Below are positions 1-7,980 of a stretch of DNA of 14,683 bases, one piece after another. This DNA is from Pseudomonadota bacterium. GTDB lineage: Bacteria > Pseudomonadota > Alphaproteobacteria > Rhizobiales > Xanthobacteraceae. Below the pieces are notes generated by a model. It did no database searches and was not told the origin of the DNA. It worked only from the letters and a program-made list of their open reading frames with translations. Location of the stretch: NCBI GenBank assembly GCA_023391175.1, contig JAEWBL010000656.1, positions 1 through 14,683 on the forward strand, written 5' to 3'. Within the stretch, counting starts at the first letter, position 1. Every line of letters begins with the position of its first letter. The position numbers and the translations under genes were made by a program.

Positions 1-237
1 GGCGAGGACGATCGTCGCCACGCGCCATCGCAGCAGCGCCAGCGCGACGAAGCCGGCCGTGCCGATATAGGCGGCGACGTGCTCGATATTGCCGGAATAG
101 CCGGTGTGCGGCCGCTCGGTTCCGGGCAGCAGCGACAGCACGGTGATGACGATGCAGCAGGTGGCGGCCAGCACCTTCAGCACCGGCCCGCCCGGCTGGA
201 GCCAGTGGAGAAGCGTGCGGGGAAAAACGGACGACAT
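1..237 (-). CDS. VanZ-like membrane protein, 3' end outside window
   Basis: The frame opens at an ATG at 235-237 and stays open for 79 codons to the window edge, so only the N-terminal part is visible. The protein starts MSSVFPRTLLHWLQPGG, then has a hydrophobic segment at about residues 21-38 ending in LSLLPGTERP, a polar stretch with GNIEHVAAYIGTAG, and a second hydrophobic segment. The LSLLPG-x(n)-K/N-x-x-H pattern between two helices is typical of small VanZ-family integral membrane proteins, named after the teicoplanin-resistance accessory protein VanZ; most family members have no known function. It is transcribed in the same direction as the flavin monooxygenase gene but lies 77 bp beyond its stop, past a weak hairpin, and is probably a separate unit. 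The family call is by motif memory and only moderately sure. Confidence 0.6.
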   Translation of the reverse strand, partial: MSSVFPRTLLHWLQPGGPVLKVLAATCCIVITVLSLLPGTERPHTGYSGNIEHVAAYIGTAGFVALALLRWRVATIVLA

Positions 238-268
238 GGGCGACCCCTGCGGCGCGGCGACAGACCTG

Positions 269-291
269 TTTCGCCCATCCCCGCGGCGAAA
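269..291 (-). terminator. Weak hairpin downstream of the monooxygenase gene
   Basis: A 7-bp perfect stem (TTTCGCC pairing with GGCGAAA) with a 9-nt loop lies 23 bases past the stop codon of the minus-strand operon. No T-run follows it on the minus strand, so it is at best a weak or Rho-assisted end of the transcript. Confidence 0.25.
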
Positions 292-314
292 GGAAGACCC
301 GATCCGCGCCGAAC

Positions 315-1613
315 TCAGAAGTTCGGATTGGCCGGCCGCTCCAGCCCCAGAAGGTGCCGCAGCGTCGGCCCCTCGTATTCCGTGCGGAACAGGCCGCGCT
401 GCTGGAGGATGGGGATGACCAGATCGACGAAATCGTCGAACGCGCCGGGGAAATAGGGGGGCATCACGTTGAAGCCGTCCGCCGCCCCGCTCTCGAACCA
501 GAGCTGGAGCGTGTCGGCCACTTCTTCCGCCGAGCCCACCAGCACCCAGTGGCCACGGGCGGCGGCGACCATGTTGTAGACGTCGCGGAGCGTGCCGCCC
601 TCGCGCTTGGCCTTGGCCAGCATCACGCCGGTGAAGGACTTGTAGGTGTCCGCCTCGGGCAGGTCCGGGATGGGGCCGTCGAGGTCGTAGGCGCTCATGT
701 CCGTGCCGAACCGCTCGGAGAGCATGCCCAGCGCATTCTTCGCATCCACGAAGCGCATCAGCTCGGCCAGCTTCTCGCGCGCCTCCTGCGCGGTGCGGCC
801 CACCACCGGCATCACGCCGGGCAGCACGCAGACGTCCTCCGGCTTGCGGCCGAGGGCCGGCAGGCGATCCTTCAGCGACTTGTATCCCGCCTGCGCCTCC
901 GCCATGTCCTGCACCACGGCGAACACGATGTCCGCCGTGCGCGCGGCGAGCTGCTGGCCCGGTTCCGAGCCGCCGGCCTGCGAGATGATGGGGTGGCCCT
1001 GCGGCGCCCGCGAGATGTTCAGCGGTCCCTTCACCTTGAAGAATTCGCCCTCGTGGTCCAGCGCCTTCACCTTGGTGGGGTCGATGTAGAGGCCGGTCTC
1101 CCGGTTGGCGACGATGGCGTCGTCCGCCCAGCAGTCCCACAGGCCCTTCACCACGTCGAGGAACTCGCCGGCGATCTCGTAGCGCCTGGAATGGTCGGGG
1201 TGGATCGTGCCGAAGTTCGCGGCGGCGGCCGGGGCGGCGGTGGTCACCGCGTTCCACACCGCGCGCCCGCCGGAGATGTGGTCCAGCGAGGCGAAGGCGC
1301 GGGCCACCGTGTAGGGGTCGGAATAGGTGGTGGAGACCGTGCCGCCGAGGCCGATGTGCTTCGTCGCTCCCGCGATGGCCGCGAGTAGCGTCAGCGGTTC
1401 GAGGCGAGCGGTGTAGGAGGGGTGCGCGGTCGGGTCGGCGTTGAGGTTGTCGCCCATGAAGATGAGGTCGAACAGCCCGCGCTCGGCGGTGGCCGCGATG
1501 CGCCGCACCGCTTCGATGTCCTCGAACGTATCGACGGCGCCCGGTACGCGCCAGCCGGCGATGTGGCTCCCCGTTCCGAGCAGGAACAGGCCGAAATGCA
1601 TCTTGCGGGTCAT
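315..1613 (-). CDS. LLM class flavin-dependent monooxygenase (NtaA/SnaA/DszA-like)
   Basis: A 432-aa protein of the bacterial luciferase-like superfamily, in the branch that includes nitrilotriacetate monooxygenase component A, pristinamycin synthase SnaA and DszA. These enzymes use reduced flavin from a partner reductase plus O2 to hydroxylate or cleave C-N or C-S bonds. Family marks are the N-terminal strand MHFGLFLLGTGSHIAGWR, AERGLFDLIFMGD (43-55), the SYTARLEPLTLLAA segment (66-79), GRAVWNAVTT (116-125) and the QAGGSEPGQQLAA flavin-phosphate region. The length is normal for the family. The ATG at 1613 follows a GTAGAGAA ribosome site, five bases after the upstream permease stop, so it is translated with the transporter. 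No flavin reductase gene lies in the window, so one must be supplied from elsewhere. The substrate cannot be read from the sequence, but linkage to the ABC transporter suggests it is the imported compound. Confidence 0.88.
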   Translation of the reverse strand: MTRKMHFGLFLLGTGSHIAGWRVPGAVDTFEDIEAVRRIAATAERGLFDLIFMGDNLNADPTAHPSYTARLEPLTLLAAIAGATKHIGLGGTVSTTYSDPYTVARAFASLDHISGGRAVWNAVTTAAPAAAANFGTIHPDHSRRYEIAGEFLDVVKGLWDCWADDAIVANRETGLYIDPTKVKALDHEGEFFKVKGPLNISRAPQGHPIISQAGGSEPGQQLAARTADIVFAVVQDMAEAQAGYKSLKDRLPALGRKPEDVCVLPGVMPVVGRTAQEAREKLAELMRFVDAKNALGMLSERFGTDMSAYDLDGPIPDLPEADTYKSFTGVMLAKAKREGGTLRDVYNMVAAARGHWVLVGSAEEVADTLQLWFESGAADGFNVMPPYFPGAFDDFVDLVIPILQQRGLFRTEYEGPTLRHLLGLERPANPNF

Positions 1614-1618
1614 TTTCT

Positions 1619-2371
1619 CTACTTCCAGAACACCAGCCGCCGCTCGGCGAGGCCGACGAGGCCGAAGAAGGCGAGGCTTGCGGCCGAGGCGATGAAGATG
1701 GCCGACCAGACCTTCACGAAATCCACCTGCAGCACTGCCTGGTAGATCACCCAGCCGAGCCCGTCGTAGGCGCCAAGCATTTCGGTGACGATGGCGACGA
1801 TGACCGCGCGCACGGTGGAGACGCGCAGTCCCGCCGCGATCAGCGGCAGCGCGGTGGGAAGGCGCAGGCGGAACAGGATGGAAAGCCGCCCGGCGCCGAA
1901 CGAGCGCATGAGGTCCACCGAGCGCCGGTCCACCCGGTCGAGGCCGGCCAGCGCCGAGAGGAAGACGGTGAAGGAGACGGCGAGCGCCACCATCACCACC
2001 TTCGACGGCATGCCGATGCCGAACCACAACAGGATCAGCGGCGACCACGCCACCACCGGCACCGAATTGATGGAGGTGGCCACCGGCACGATGGCGTTGC
2101 GCGTCATCGGGATGAGGGTGATGACCACCGCCAGCGCGATGCCGATGAGCGCGCCGATGACATACCCGGAAAACGCCTCGACGAGGGTGTAGGCGCCCGC
2201 GAGGAACAGCGTCGCGCGGTGATCGAAGATGCTGCCGAGGATCGCGCTGACCGAGGGCAGCGTATAGGCCGGCAGGTTGAAGCCGCGGGCGATGCCTTCC
2301 CAGGCGACGACCAGCAGCACCATGCCGAGGGCGCCGCGCTGGATCGCGCGTGAGGATTGGGTCGCGCTCAT
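1619..2371 (-). CDS. ABC transporter permease (SsuC/TauC-like), second subunit
   Basis: A 250-aa inner-membrane permease of the BPD-transporter 1 family, of the type that works with SsuA/NMT1 binding proteins for sulfonates, taurine, thiamine precursors and similar small organics. About six hydrophobic segments are visible, beginning with GALGMVLLVVAWEGIARGF. The cytoplasmic EAA-type loop, which docks on the ATPase, appears as DLMRSFGAGRLSILFRLRLP. The ATG at 2369-2371 overlaps the TGA of the upstream permease in an ATGA junction, implying coupled translation. It differs clearly from its neighbour, so the transporter is probably a heterodimer in the membrane rather than two copies of one permease. 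The stop lies five bases before the monooxygenase start. Confidence 0.9.
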   Translation of the reverse strand: MSATQSSRAIQRGALGMVLLVVAWEGIARGFNLPAYTLPSVSAILGSIFDHRATLFLAGAYTLVEAFSGYVIGALIGIALAVVITLIPMTRNAIVPVATSINSVPVVAWSPLILLWFGIGMPSKVVMVALAVSFTVFLSALAGLDRVDRRSVDLMRSFGAGRLSILFRLRLPTALPLIAAGLRVSTVRAVIVAIVTEMLGAYDGLGWVIYQAVLQVDFVKVWSAIFIASAASLAFFGLVGLAERRLVFWK

Positions 2372-3174
2372 TGCTCGGCTCCCCAGAACACGAGGGCGCG
2401 CTCGGCCGCCGCGACCACGGCATAGAAGCCGGTGCCCAGCAGTGCGCACATGGCGATGGCGGCCCAGATGGCGACGACGTTCTCGTTGTACATGCCCTGC
2501 AGCAGCAGCACGCCGAGGCCCACGGTGTCGCCGAACCATTCGCCGACGATGGCGCCCACCAGCGAGAGGGCCGAGGCGAGGCGCAGCGCCACGAAGATCT
2601 GCGGCAGCGCCGCCGGCAGTTGCAGCCGGGTGAGGAGCTGGAAGCGGCTGGCGCCGAAGGAGCGCATCAGCGCCTCCTGGCGCGGGTCCACGCTTTCGAG
2701 GCCCAGCAAGGCGTTCACCGTCACCGGGAAGAAGGTGAGGTAGAAGGAGATGGCGGCCTTGGCGATGAGCGTGTTGCCGAACCACAGCACCACCAGCGCG
2801 CCGAAGGCGATGACCGGGATGGTCTGCGAGACCACGAACACCGGGAAGATGAGTTCGCGCAGCACCCGCGCGCGGAAGAAGACGATGGCGATGCCCACGC
2901 CGAAGACCGCGCCGGACGTAAATCCCATCAGCGTCTCGGTGAGGGTGCGCAGGAAGCCCTGCACATAGGGCTCGGGCGTCGCGAGGATGGCATTCAGCAC
3001 CAAAGTCGGCCGCGGCACGTACCAGGGCTTCACGTTGAGGACGATGACGAGCCCTTCCACCGCCGCCAGCACGGCGAGGAGGATGGCGAGCCCGCGCACG
3101 GCGCGGAAGAGCGCCGTGAGGAGCGGGGAGGTCCCCGGCCGAGCGGCCGGGGACTGGAGGGTTGCCGCGCTCAC
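2368..3174 (-). CDS. ABC transporter permease (SsuC/TauC-like), first subunit
   Basis: A 268-aa inner-membrane permease with about six hydrophobic segments and the ATPase-docking loop EALMRSFGASRFQLLTRLQL followed by PAALPQIFVALRLA. The start is a GTG at 3172-3174 sharing GTGA with the stop of the binding-protein gene, so it is translationally coupled to it; I see no better ATG further in. The first 25 codons contain a perfect 10-bp GC hairpin, described separately, which could lower expression of the membrane subunits relative to the abundant binding protein. It partners the next permease (ATGA overlap) and the ATPase encoded at 5248-6162. The substrate is not predictable from the permease. 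Confidence 0.9.
   Translation of the reverse strand: MSAATLQSPAARPGTSPLLTALFRAVRGLAILLAVLAAVEGLVIVLNVKPWYVPRPTLVLNAILATPEPYVQGFLRTLTETLMGFTSGAVFGVGIAIVFFRARVLRELIFPVFVVSQTIPVIAFGALVVLWFGNTLIAKAAISFYLTFFPVTVNALLGLESVDPRQEALMRSFGASRFQLLTRLQLPAALPQIFVALRLASALSLVGAIVGEWFGDTVGLGVLLLQGMYNENVVAIWAAIAMCALLGTGFYAVVAAAERALVFWGAEQ
3131..3154 (-). promoter_or_regulatory. Strong intercistronic hairpin at binding protein/permease junction
   Basis: GTCCCCGGCC and GGCCGGGGAC form a perfect 10-bp stem with a 4-nt loop. It begins 17 bases past the binding-protein stop and sits inside codons about 7-15 of the permease. Stable hairpins between binding-protein and permease genes are known in mal and his transport operons, where they protect upstream mRNA and reduce downstream output. 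A role here is inferred. Confidence 0.45.
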
Positions 3175-4208
3175 GGACGGCGGTCCGCCACCGGGATGGC
3201 TTCGAGGAAGGAGCGGTTGAAGGTGGCGTCGAGGTCGACGGGCTTGGAGATGACCTTGGCATCGAGGAAGAGCTGCTGGGTGATCTTCACCGCGTCCATG
3301 TCGATCCAGAACAGGCCGTTCTCCTTCACCGTGCCGGCCGTCATCAGCTTGGCGGCCTCGGTGAGCTGGAATTCCTGATGGGCCCGGTCCAGCGTGGGGG
3401 CGGCCTTCATGATGGTGTCCACCGCGCCCTTGGGATCGGAGAAGGCATCCTTCCAGCCCTTGATGGAGGCGCGCAGGAAGGCCTTCACCAGCTCCGGCTT
3501 CTCCTTGGCGGTGGTCTCCGAGACGATCAGCGTGTCACGCGGGAAGGTGATGCCGGAATCTTCCGCCACGAAGGTGCGGAGCTTCTCTTCGCCCATGCGG
3601 GTCTTGATCGTGTAGTATTCGTTGTAGCGCGTGGCGGTGATGACATCGACCTGCCCGTCCACGAAGGGCGTCACGCTCACCTGCTGGGGCTGGATGTCCA
3701 CCAGCGCGGGGTCGATGCCGTTCTTGGTCAGCATCGCCTTCAGCACATGGTTGGCGCCGGTGAACCAGGTGGTGACCTTCTTGCCCTTGAAGTCCTGGAG
3801 CGTCTTGATGGGGCCGTCCGCGCGCGCCACGAAGACGAAGGGCGTCATCTGGTGGGAGATGCCGACGCACACCACCGGCAGGCCCTTGTCGCGGGCGGCG
3901 AACACGCTGTCGAGGCCGCCCGAGAGGCCGAAGGTGTCGGCGCCGGTGGCGACGAGGTTTTCCGCCAGGATGTTCGGGCCGCCCGGATTGATGGTGAGGT
4001 CAAGGCCCTCGGCCTTGTAATAGCCCTTGGCCACGGCGACGTAGAAGCCGGCGAACTGGGCCTGCGGCAGCCACTTGAGGCGCAGGGTGACGGGCACCGG
4101 ATCAGCCGCGCGCGCGGGGAGCGCCGAGAGGAACGTGGCGCCCATGGCGGTGGAGAGAAGCGCGGCGCCGGCCGCGAGGGTGGAGAGGAAAGTTCGGCGA
4201 GGGATCAT
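3171..4208 (-). CDS. ABC transporter substrate-binding protein, NMT1/SsuA-like, Tat signal
   Basis: A 345-aa periplasmic binding protein. The N-terminus MIPRRTFLSTLAAGAALLS has a twin-arginine-like motif (R4, R5) and a hydrophobic core, with likely cleavage after ARA at residue 34, suggesting export by Tat in folded form. The mature start, LRLKWLPQAQFAGFYVAVAKG, is typical of the NMT1/THI5-like family that binds thiamine pyrimidine precursors, riboflavin, alkylsulfonates, taurine and other small organics. The following region, with ADTFGLSGGLDSVFAARDKGLP and DFKGKKV, fits the two-lobe fold. The ATG at 4206-4208 has a GGAGA site nearby. The gene is first of a four-gene coupled run (binding protein, two permeases, monooxygenase). 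A palindromic repeat lies 86 bases upstream and separates it from the aldolase gene. The exact ligand is unknown. Confidence 0.92.
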   Translation of the reverse strand: MIPRRTFLSTLAAGAALLSTAMGATFLSALPARAADPVPVTLRLKWLPQAQFAGFYVAVAKGYYKAEGLDLTINPGGPNILAENLVATGADTFGLSGGLDSVFAARDKGLPVVCVGISHQMTPFVFVARADGPIKTLQDFKGKKVTTWFTGANHVLKAMLTKNGIDPALVDIQPQQVSVTPFVDGQVDVITATRYNEYYTIKTRMGEEKLRTFVAEDSGITFPRDTLIVSETTAKEKPELVKAFLRASIKGWKDAFSDPKGAVDTIMKAAPTLDRAHQEFQLTEAAKLMTAGTVKENGLFWIDMDAVKITQQLFLDAKVISKPVDLDATFNRSFLEAIPVADRRP

Positions 4209-4293
4209 CAGGTGGTCTCCGCTGGAAGAGGGTGTTCTTGGTGTTGTGTTTCTGGCGTTCAGGGCTGGTCGTGGCGGATTGGTTCCATCCCGC

Positions 4294-4404
4294 CGTCATC
4301 CCCCGGCTTGTCCGGGGGATCCACGGAACGGCCGGGCTTGCTCTCGGGATTGCGTCACCCGCCAAACGGCGGGGTGGATGCCCCGGACGAGCCGGGGCAT
4401 GACG
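4294..4404. repeat. Dispersed palindromic intergenic repeat, copy 1
   Basis: A 111-bp element bounded by near-perfect 22-bp inverted ends (4294-4315 and 4383-4404, 20 of 22 matching), starting CGTCATCCCCCGGCTTG. Its left end alone folds as CCCCCGG/CCGGGGG. The same ends and interior words (GGGGGATCCACGGAA, GTGGATGCCCCGGA) recur in the copy at 9132-9296. No coding capacity is apparent. Such short palindromic repeats are common between alphaproteobacterial genes; here it sits in the 248-bp gap between the aldolase and binding-protein genes. Confidence 0.8.
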
Positions 4405-4456
4405 CCGGTTCGGAGAAGGAAGGCCGGGAGCGACCCGGTGCTCTTGGCCATGCCGC

Positions 4457-5247
4457 TCAGCTCCGGTAGCTGGGATCGGCGCGGTCGAGCTGGCGCATGA
4501 GCGCGGGCCATTCGCGCTCGCCGGGAACGAGGATGTCGCCCTGCATCTCCCAGAACTGGCGGGCGGCCTTCTCGCACACCTCGTGGGGCGGCATCACCAG
4601 CTTCACGCCGGAGGCGCAGGCCGCCTGCATGGCGAGCTGGATGCGCGCGGCGCGCTCGAAATAATAGAGCAGCATGAAGGCTTCGCCCGGCGTGCGGCCC
4701 ACGGTGAGGATGCCGTGGTTGCGCATGAGCATCACCTTGTGCGGGCCGAGGTCCGCGACGAGGCGGGCCTGCTCGTCCATGTCGATGGCGACACCCTCGT
4801 AATCGTGGAAGGCCTGCCGGTTGTAGAAGCGCATGGCGAACTGGGAGAGCGGCAGCAGCCCGTCTTCCTGTCCCGAGACGGCGACGCTCGCATCCGAATG
4901 GGTGTGCAGTACGCAGGCGGCGTCCGAGCCGGTCTTGTGGATCGCCGCATGGATGACGAAGGCGGCGAGATTGATCTCGTAGGGCGTGTTGTCGATCTTG
5001 CGGCCGTCGATGTCGATCTTCACCAGGCTCGATGCGGTGATCTCGTCGAACAGCAGGCCGTAGGGGTTGAGGAGAAACTGTTCCTCATGCCCGGGTACGC
5101 GCAGGGAGATGTGGTTGTAGATGAGATCATCCATGCCGAGCTTCGCCACCATGCGGTAGCAGGCGGCAAGGGCGACGCGGGCCTCCCACTCGGAGGCGTC
5201 CATGGCGGCCGGCTTTTCAGCAAGAGCGGCCATCACTTGAGCGGCCA

Positions 5248-5248
<1 letters not shown>
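4457..5248 (-). CDS. Class II aldolase/adducin family protein
   Basis: A 263-aa cytosolic metal-dependent lyase of the class II aldolase/adducin fold (FucA, AraD, and some aromatic or heterocycle decarboxylases). Zinc-ligand positions are visible: HTH at H115 and H117, and the third histidine in MRNHGILTVG (H178). E91, in the PYEINLAAFVIHAAIHK helix, matches the acidic residue of FucA-type sites. The DEITASSLVKIDIDG segment (68-82) is typical of the broad non-sugar branch. The ATG at 5248 shares its A with the ATPase stop (TGATG) and has GGAGG ahead of it; a second in-frame ATG at 5233 comes from a 15-bp tandem duplication. Placement inside a transporter operon argues for catabolism of the imported compound. 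Aldolase, epimerase and decarboxylase activities cannot be separated from sequence alone. Confidence 0.88.

Positions 5249-5254
<6 letters not shown>
5225..5254. repeat. 15-bp tandem duplication over the aldolase start
   Basis: AGCGGCCATCACTTG occurs twice in direct tandem (5225-5239 and 5240-5254). Each unit carries a TGATG on the minus strand, so the aldolase gene has two in-frame ATGs five codons apart and the N-terminus reads MAAQV-MAALA. Only the outer ATG has the GGAGG site at a proper distance. Confidence 0.85.
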
Positions 5255-6162
<908 letters not shown>

Positions 6163-6206
6163 GCCTTCCCTGCTAGCAATCGACATGCCACACTTCTTGC
6201 AAGGAC

Positions 6207-6234
6207 ACTCTATGGACGGCGCGCCGGGCGTCAA
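6207..6234 (-). promoter_or_regulatory. Candidate sigma-70 promoter for the minus-strand operon
   Basis: On the minus strand, TTGACG (6229-6234) and TAGAGT (6207-6212) are separated by 16 bp, matching five of six and four of six consensus bases. It points toward the ATPase gene at 6162 and leaves a leader of about 40 bases. It is assigned by eye only. Confidence 0.4.
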
Positions 6235-6298
6235 CCAGTGAAGGTAACGGAACGTAGCGCCTTCCTGAGCCCTCGGAATGGATGCCGCGGACGCGTTG

Positions 6299-6307
6299 AT
6301 GTATACT
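6299..6307 (+). promoter_or_regulatory. Candidate -10 box overlapping a GTATAC palindrome (GntR control site)
   Basis: TATACT (6302-6307) resembles a -10 element ahead of the regulator gene and overlaps the perfect 6-bp palindrome GTATAC (6301-6306). FCD-type GntR repressors often bind TTGTATACAA-like sites, so autoregulation by blocking this promoter is plausible. The -35 region is weak. Confidence 0.3.
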
Positions 6308-6324
6308 GAACTGCAATTTTGAGA

Positions 6325-7044
6325 ATGCAAATGGCTATCATGAGTGCACAAGAAGGCAGCAGCTGCCTGCCCCTTGACCAGAATGGGCGCTCCAGCGTGC
6401 CGGGCGAGACCCTGGCCGACCGCATCCGCCGGGCGCTGGAGGCGGATATTTCCTCCGGCCGGCTGGAGCCCGGCTCCAAGCTGGACGAACAGGAGCTTGC
6501 CGAGCAGTTTCGCGTGTCCCGCACCCCCGTGCGGGAGGCGTTCCGCCTTCTGGCGGCGAGCCATCTGGTGGAATTGCGCGGCCGGCAGGGCGCCGTGGTG
6601 CGCACCATTTCGGCGCAGATCCTGCTGGAGATGTTTCAGGTGATGGCGGAGCTGGAAGGCCTGTGCGCCCGGCTTGCCGCACGCCGGGCAAGCCCGGCGC
6701 AGCTCGGGCGTATCGATGCGATTCACAAGCGACTGGAGGAGGTTAGCGCGTCCGGCGACATCGATCTCTTCTATGATGTGAACCAGGAGTTCCACGAGGC
6801 CGTCTACGAGGCCTCCGCCAACGGTTTCCTCGCCGACCAGACCCGCCGCCTGCGTAACCAGGTGGCCGCCTATCGCCGCCGGGTCACCCACCGCCCGAGC
6901 CGGATTCCCAAGACTTTGAAAGAACATGGCGAGGTCATCGCCGCCATCCGCGCGCACGATGACGAGGCCGCCCAGCGCGCCATGCGCGACCATGTCAACC
7001 TGCTCGGCGACGATCTCCTGGACTTCCTCGCCGCCTACGGGTGA
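6325..7044 (+). CDS. GntR family transcriptional regulator, FCD subfamily
   Basis: A 239-aa ligand-responsive DNA-binding protein. Residues about 30-95 form the winged helix-turn-helix: LADRIRRALEADISSGRLEPG, then LAEQFRVSRTPVREAFRLL with the recognition-helix hallmark SRTPVREA. The rest is an all-helical FCD effector domain with metal/ligand-site signatures NQEFHEAVYEASAN, KEHGEVIAAI and MRDHVNLL; asparagine takes the place of the more usual first aspartate. Several in-frame starts exist (TTG 6319, ATG 6325, 6331, 6340) and none has a clear ribosome site; a weak GAGA favours 6325 or 6331, so the N-terminus is uncertain by about five residues. It lies between the two divergent arms and probably controls both, as such regulators do for adjacent catabolic genes. 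Effector unknown. Confidence 0.9.
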   Translation: MQMAIMSAQEGSSCLPLDQNGRSSVPGETLADRIRRALEADISSGRLEPGSKLDEQELAEQFRVSRTPVREAFRLLAASHLVELRGRQGAVVRTISAQILLEMFQVMAELEGLCARLAARRASPAQLGRIDAIHKRLEEVSASGDIDLFYDVNQEFHEAVYEASANGFLADQTRRLRNQVAAYRRRVTHRPSRIPKTLKEHGEVIAAIRAHDDEAAQRAMRDHVNLLGDDLLDFLAAYG

Positions 7045-7081
7045 GGGCGCTGCATTTTCGTGGTATGCAAATTGCTAGAGT

Positions 7082-7093
7082 TTGTATATCCAA
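7082..7093. promoter_or_regulatory. Candidate GntR/FCD operator before the SDR gene
   Basis: TTGTATATCCAA is palindromic at 10 of 12 positions (TTG-N-ATAT-N-CAA) and resembles known FCD-GntR operators. It lies in the 93-bp gap between the regulator stop and the SDR start, in AT-rich sequence unusual for this GC-rich window. Binding is inferred. Confidence 0.35.
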
Positions 7094-7137
7094 TTTGGCG
7101 ACCTCATCGGCGCCATCTGCCCAGCGGAGATGCAAAC

Positions 7138-7917
7138 TTGAAGCTCGACCTCACCGACAAGACCGCCCTCATCACCGGCGCCTCCAAGGGCATCGGCCTT
7201 GCGACGGCCCGCGTGTTCGCAGGCGAGGGCTGCCATCTCCATCTCGCCGCCCGCAACGGCGAGGCGCTGGCCGAGGCCAAGGCCGAGATCGAGGCCGCCC
7301 ACGGCGTGAAGGTCTCGATCTATCCGGTGGACCTCGGCTCCACGGACGCCATGGAGAAGCTGGCGGTCGACGTGGGCGACGTGGACATCCTCGTCAACAA
7401 TGCCGGCGACATCCCGGCCGGCTCGCTGGACGTGGTGGATGACGCCGCCTGGCGGCGCGGCTTCGACCTCAAGGTCTTCGGCTACATCACCCTCTCGCGC
7501 GCCTACTATTCGCGCATGCGCGGCAAGGATGGCGTCATCGTCAACGTCATCGGCAATTCCGGTGAGAACTGGGATGCGAGCTATATCGCCGGCTCCACCG
7601 GCAATGCCGCGCTCATGAGCTTCACCAAGGCGCTCGGCGGCGCGAGCCTGAATGACGGCGTGCGCGTGGTGGGCGTGAACCCCGGCCCCGTCGCCACCGA
7701 CCGCATGCTCAAGATCATGAAGCGCAAGGCCATCGACATGCTCGGCGCCGAGGAGCGCTGGGAGGAGCTGTTCGACAAGTATCCCGGCAAGCGCCCCGCC
7801 ACGGCGGAAGAGGTGGCCGATCTCGTCGCCTTCCTCGCCTCGCCGCGCGCCGGCTACATCACCGGCACCAACGTGACCATCGACGGCGGCATCTCGGCCC
7901 GCGGCTCGGTCATCTGA
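7138..7917 (+). CDS. SDR-fold oxidoreductase with non-canonical catalytic residues
   Basis: A 259-aa protein of the short-chain dehydrogenase/reductase fold. It has the cofactor motif TGASKGIG (13-20), the strand end VDLGS (64-68), NNAG (87-90), and the C-terminal NPGPVATDR and ITGTNVTIDGG typical of the family. The usual Asn-Ser-Tyr-Lys tetrad is not present: the Asn position appears to be K112, the Ser position G139 (VNVIGNSG), and no YxxxK exists, the region reading ASYIAGSTGNAALMSF with G152 and N156 where Tyr and Lys normally sit. It may use other residues (Y149, S153, N156), or not be a dehydrogenase. I chose the TTG at 7138 because GCGGAGA precedes it with 7-nt spacing and MKLDLTDKTALITG is a natural SDR start; earlier codons read through the operator region. 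It is followed 63 bases later by the aminotransferase. Confidence 0.85.
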   Translation: MKLDLTDKTALITGASKGIGLATARVFAGEGCHLHLAARNGEALAEAKAEIEAAHGVKVSIYPVDLGSTDAMEKLAVDVGDVDILVNNAGDIPAGSLDVVDDAAWRRGFDLKVFGYITLSRAYYSRMRGKDGVIVNVIGNSGENWDASYIAGSTGNAALMSFTKALGGASLNDGVRVVGVNPGPVATDRMLKIMKRKAIDMLGAEERWEELFDKYPGKRPATAEEVADLVAFLASPRAGYITGTNVTIDGGISARGSVI

Positions 7918-7928
7918 CGCACCCGTTC

Positions 7929-7956
7929 GCCGGCGCCGCCGCAACGGCGCGCCGGC
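7929..7956 (+). other. Imperfect GC hairpin between SDR and aminotransferase genes
   Basis: GCCGGC (7929-7934) and GCCGGC (7951-7956), with inner CCG/CGG pairs, can fold into an imperfect stem in the 63-bp intercistronic gap. There is no T-run, so it is unlikely to end transcription; it may be an mRNA-stabilising structure. Confidence 0.3.
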
Positions 7957-7980
7957 CTCCCCTTCGAGGAAATCGCCTTC

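Noticed and set aside
4294..4404. Palindromic repeat considered as a CRISPR unit, IS end or Rho-independent terminator
   Set aside because: There is no regular spacer array, no transposase, and no T-run after the stems; it fits a dispersed non-coding repeat better.
6163..6993. Upstream extension of the ATPase frame through the GntR gene
   Set aside because: The extra sequence is antisense to the regulator, lacks ABC homology and would remove the divergent promoter region.
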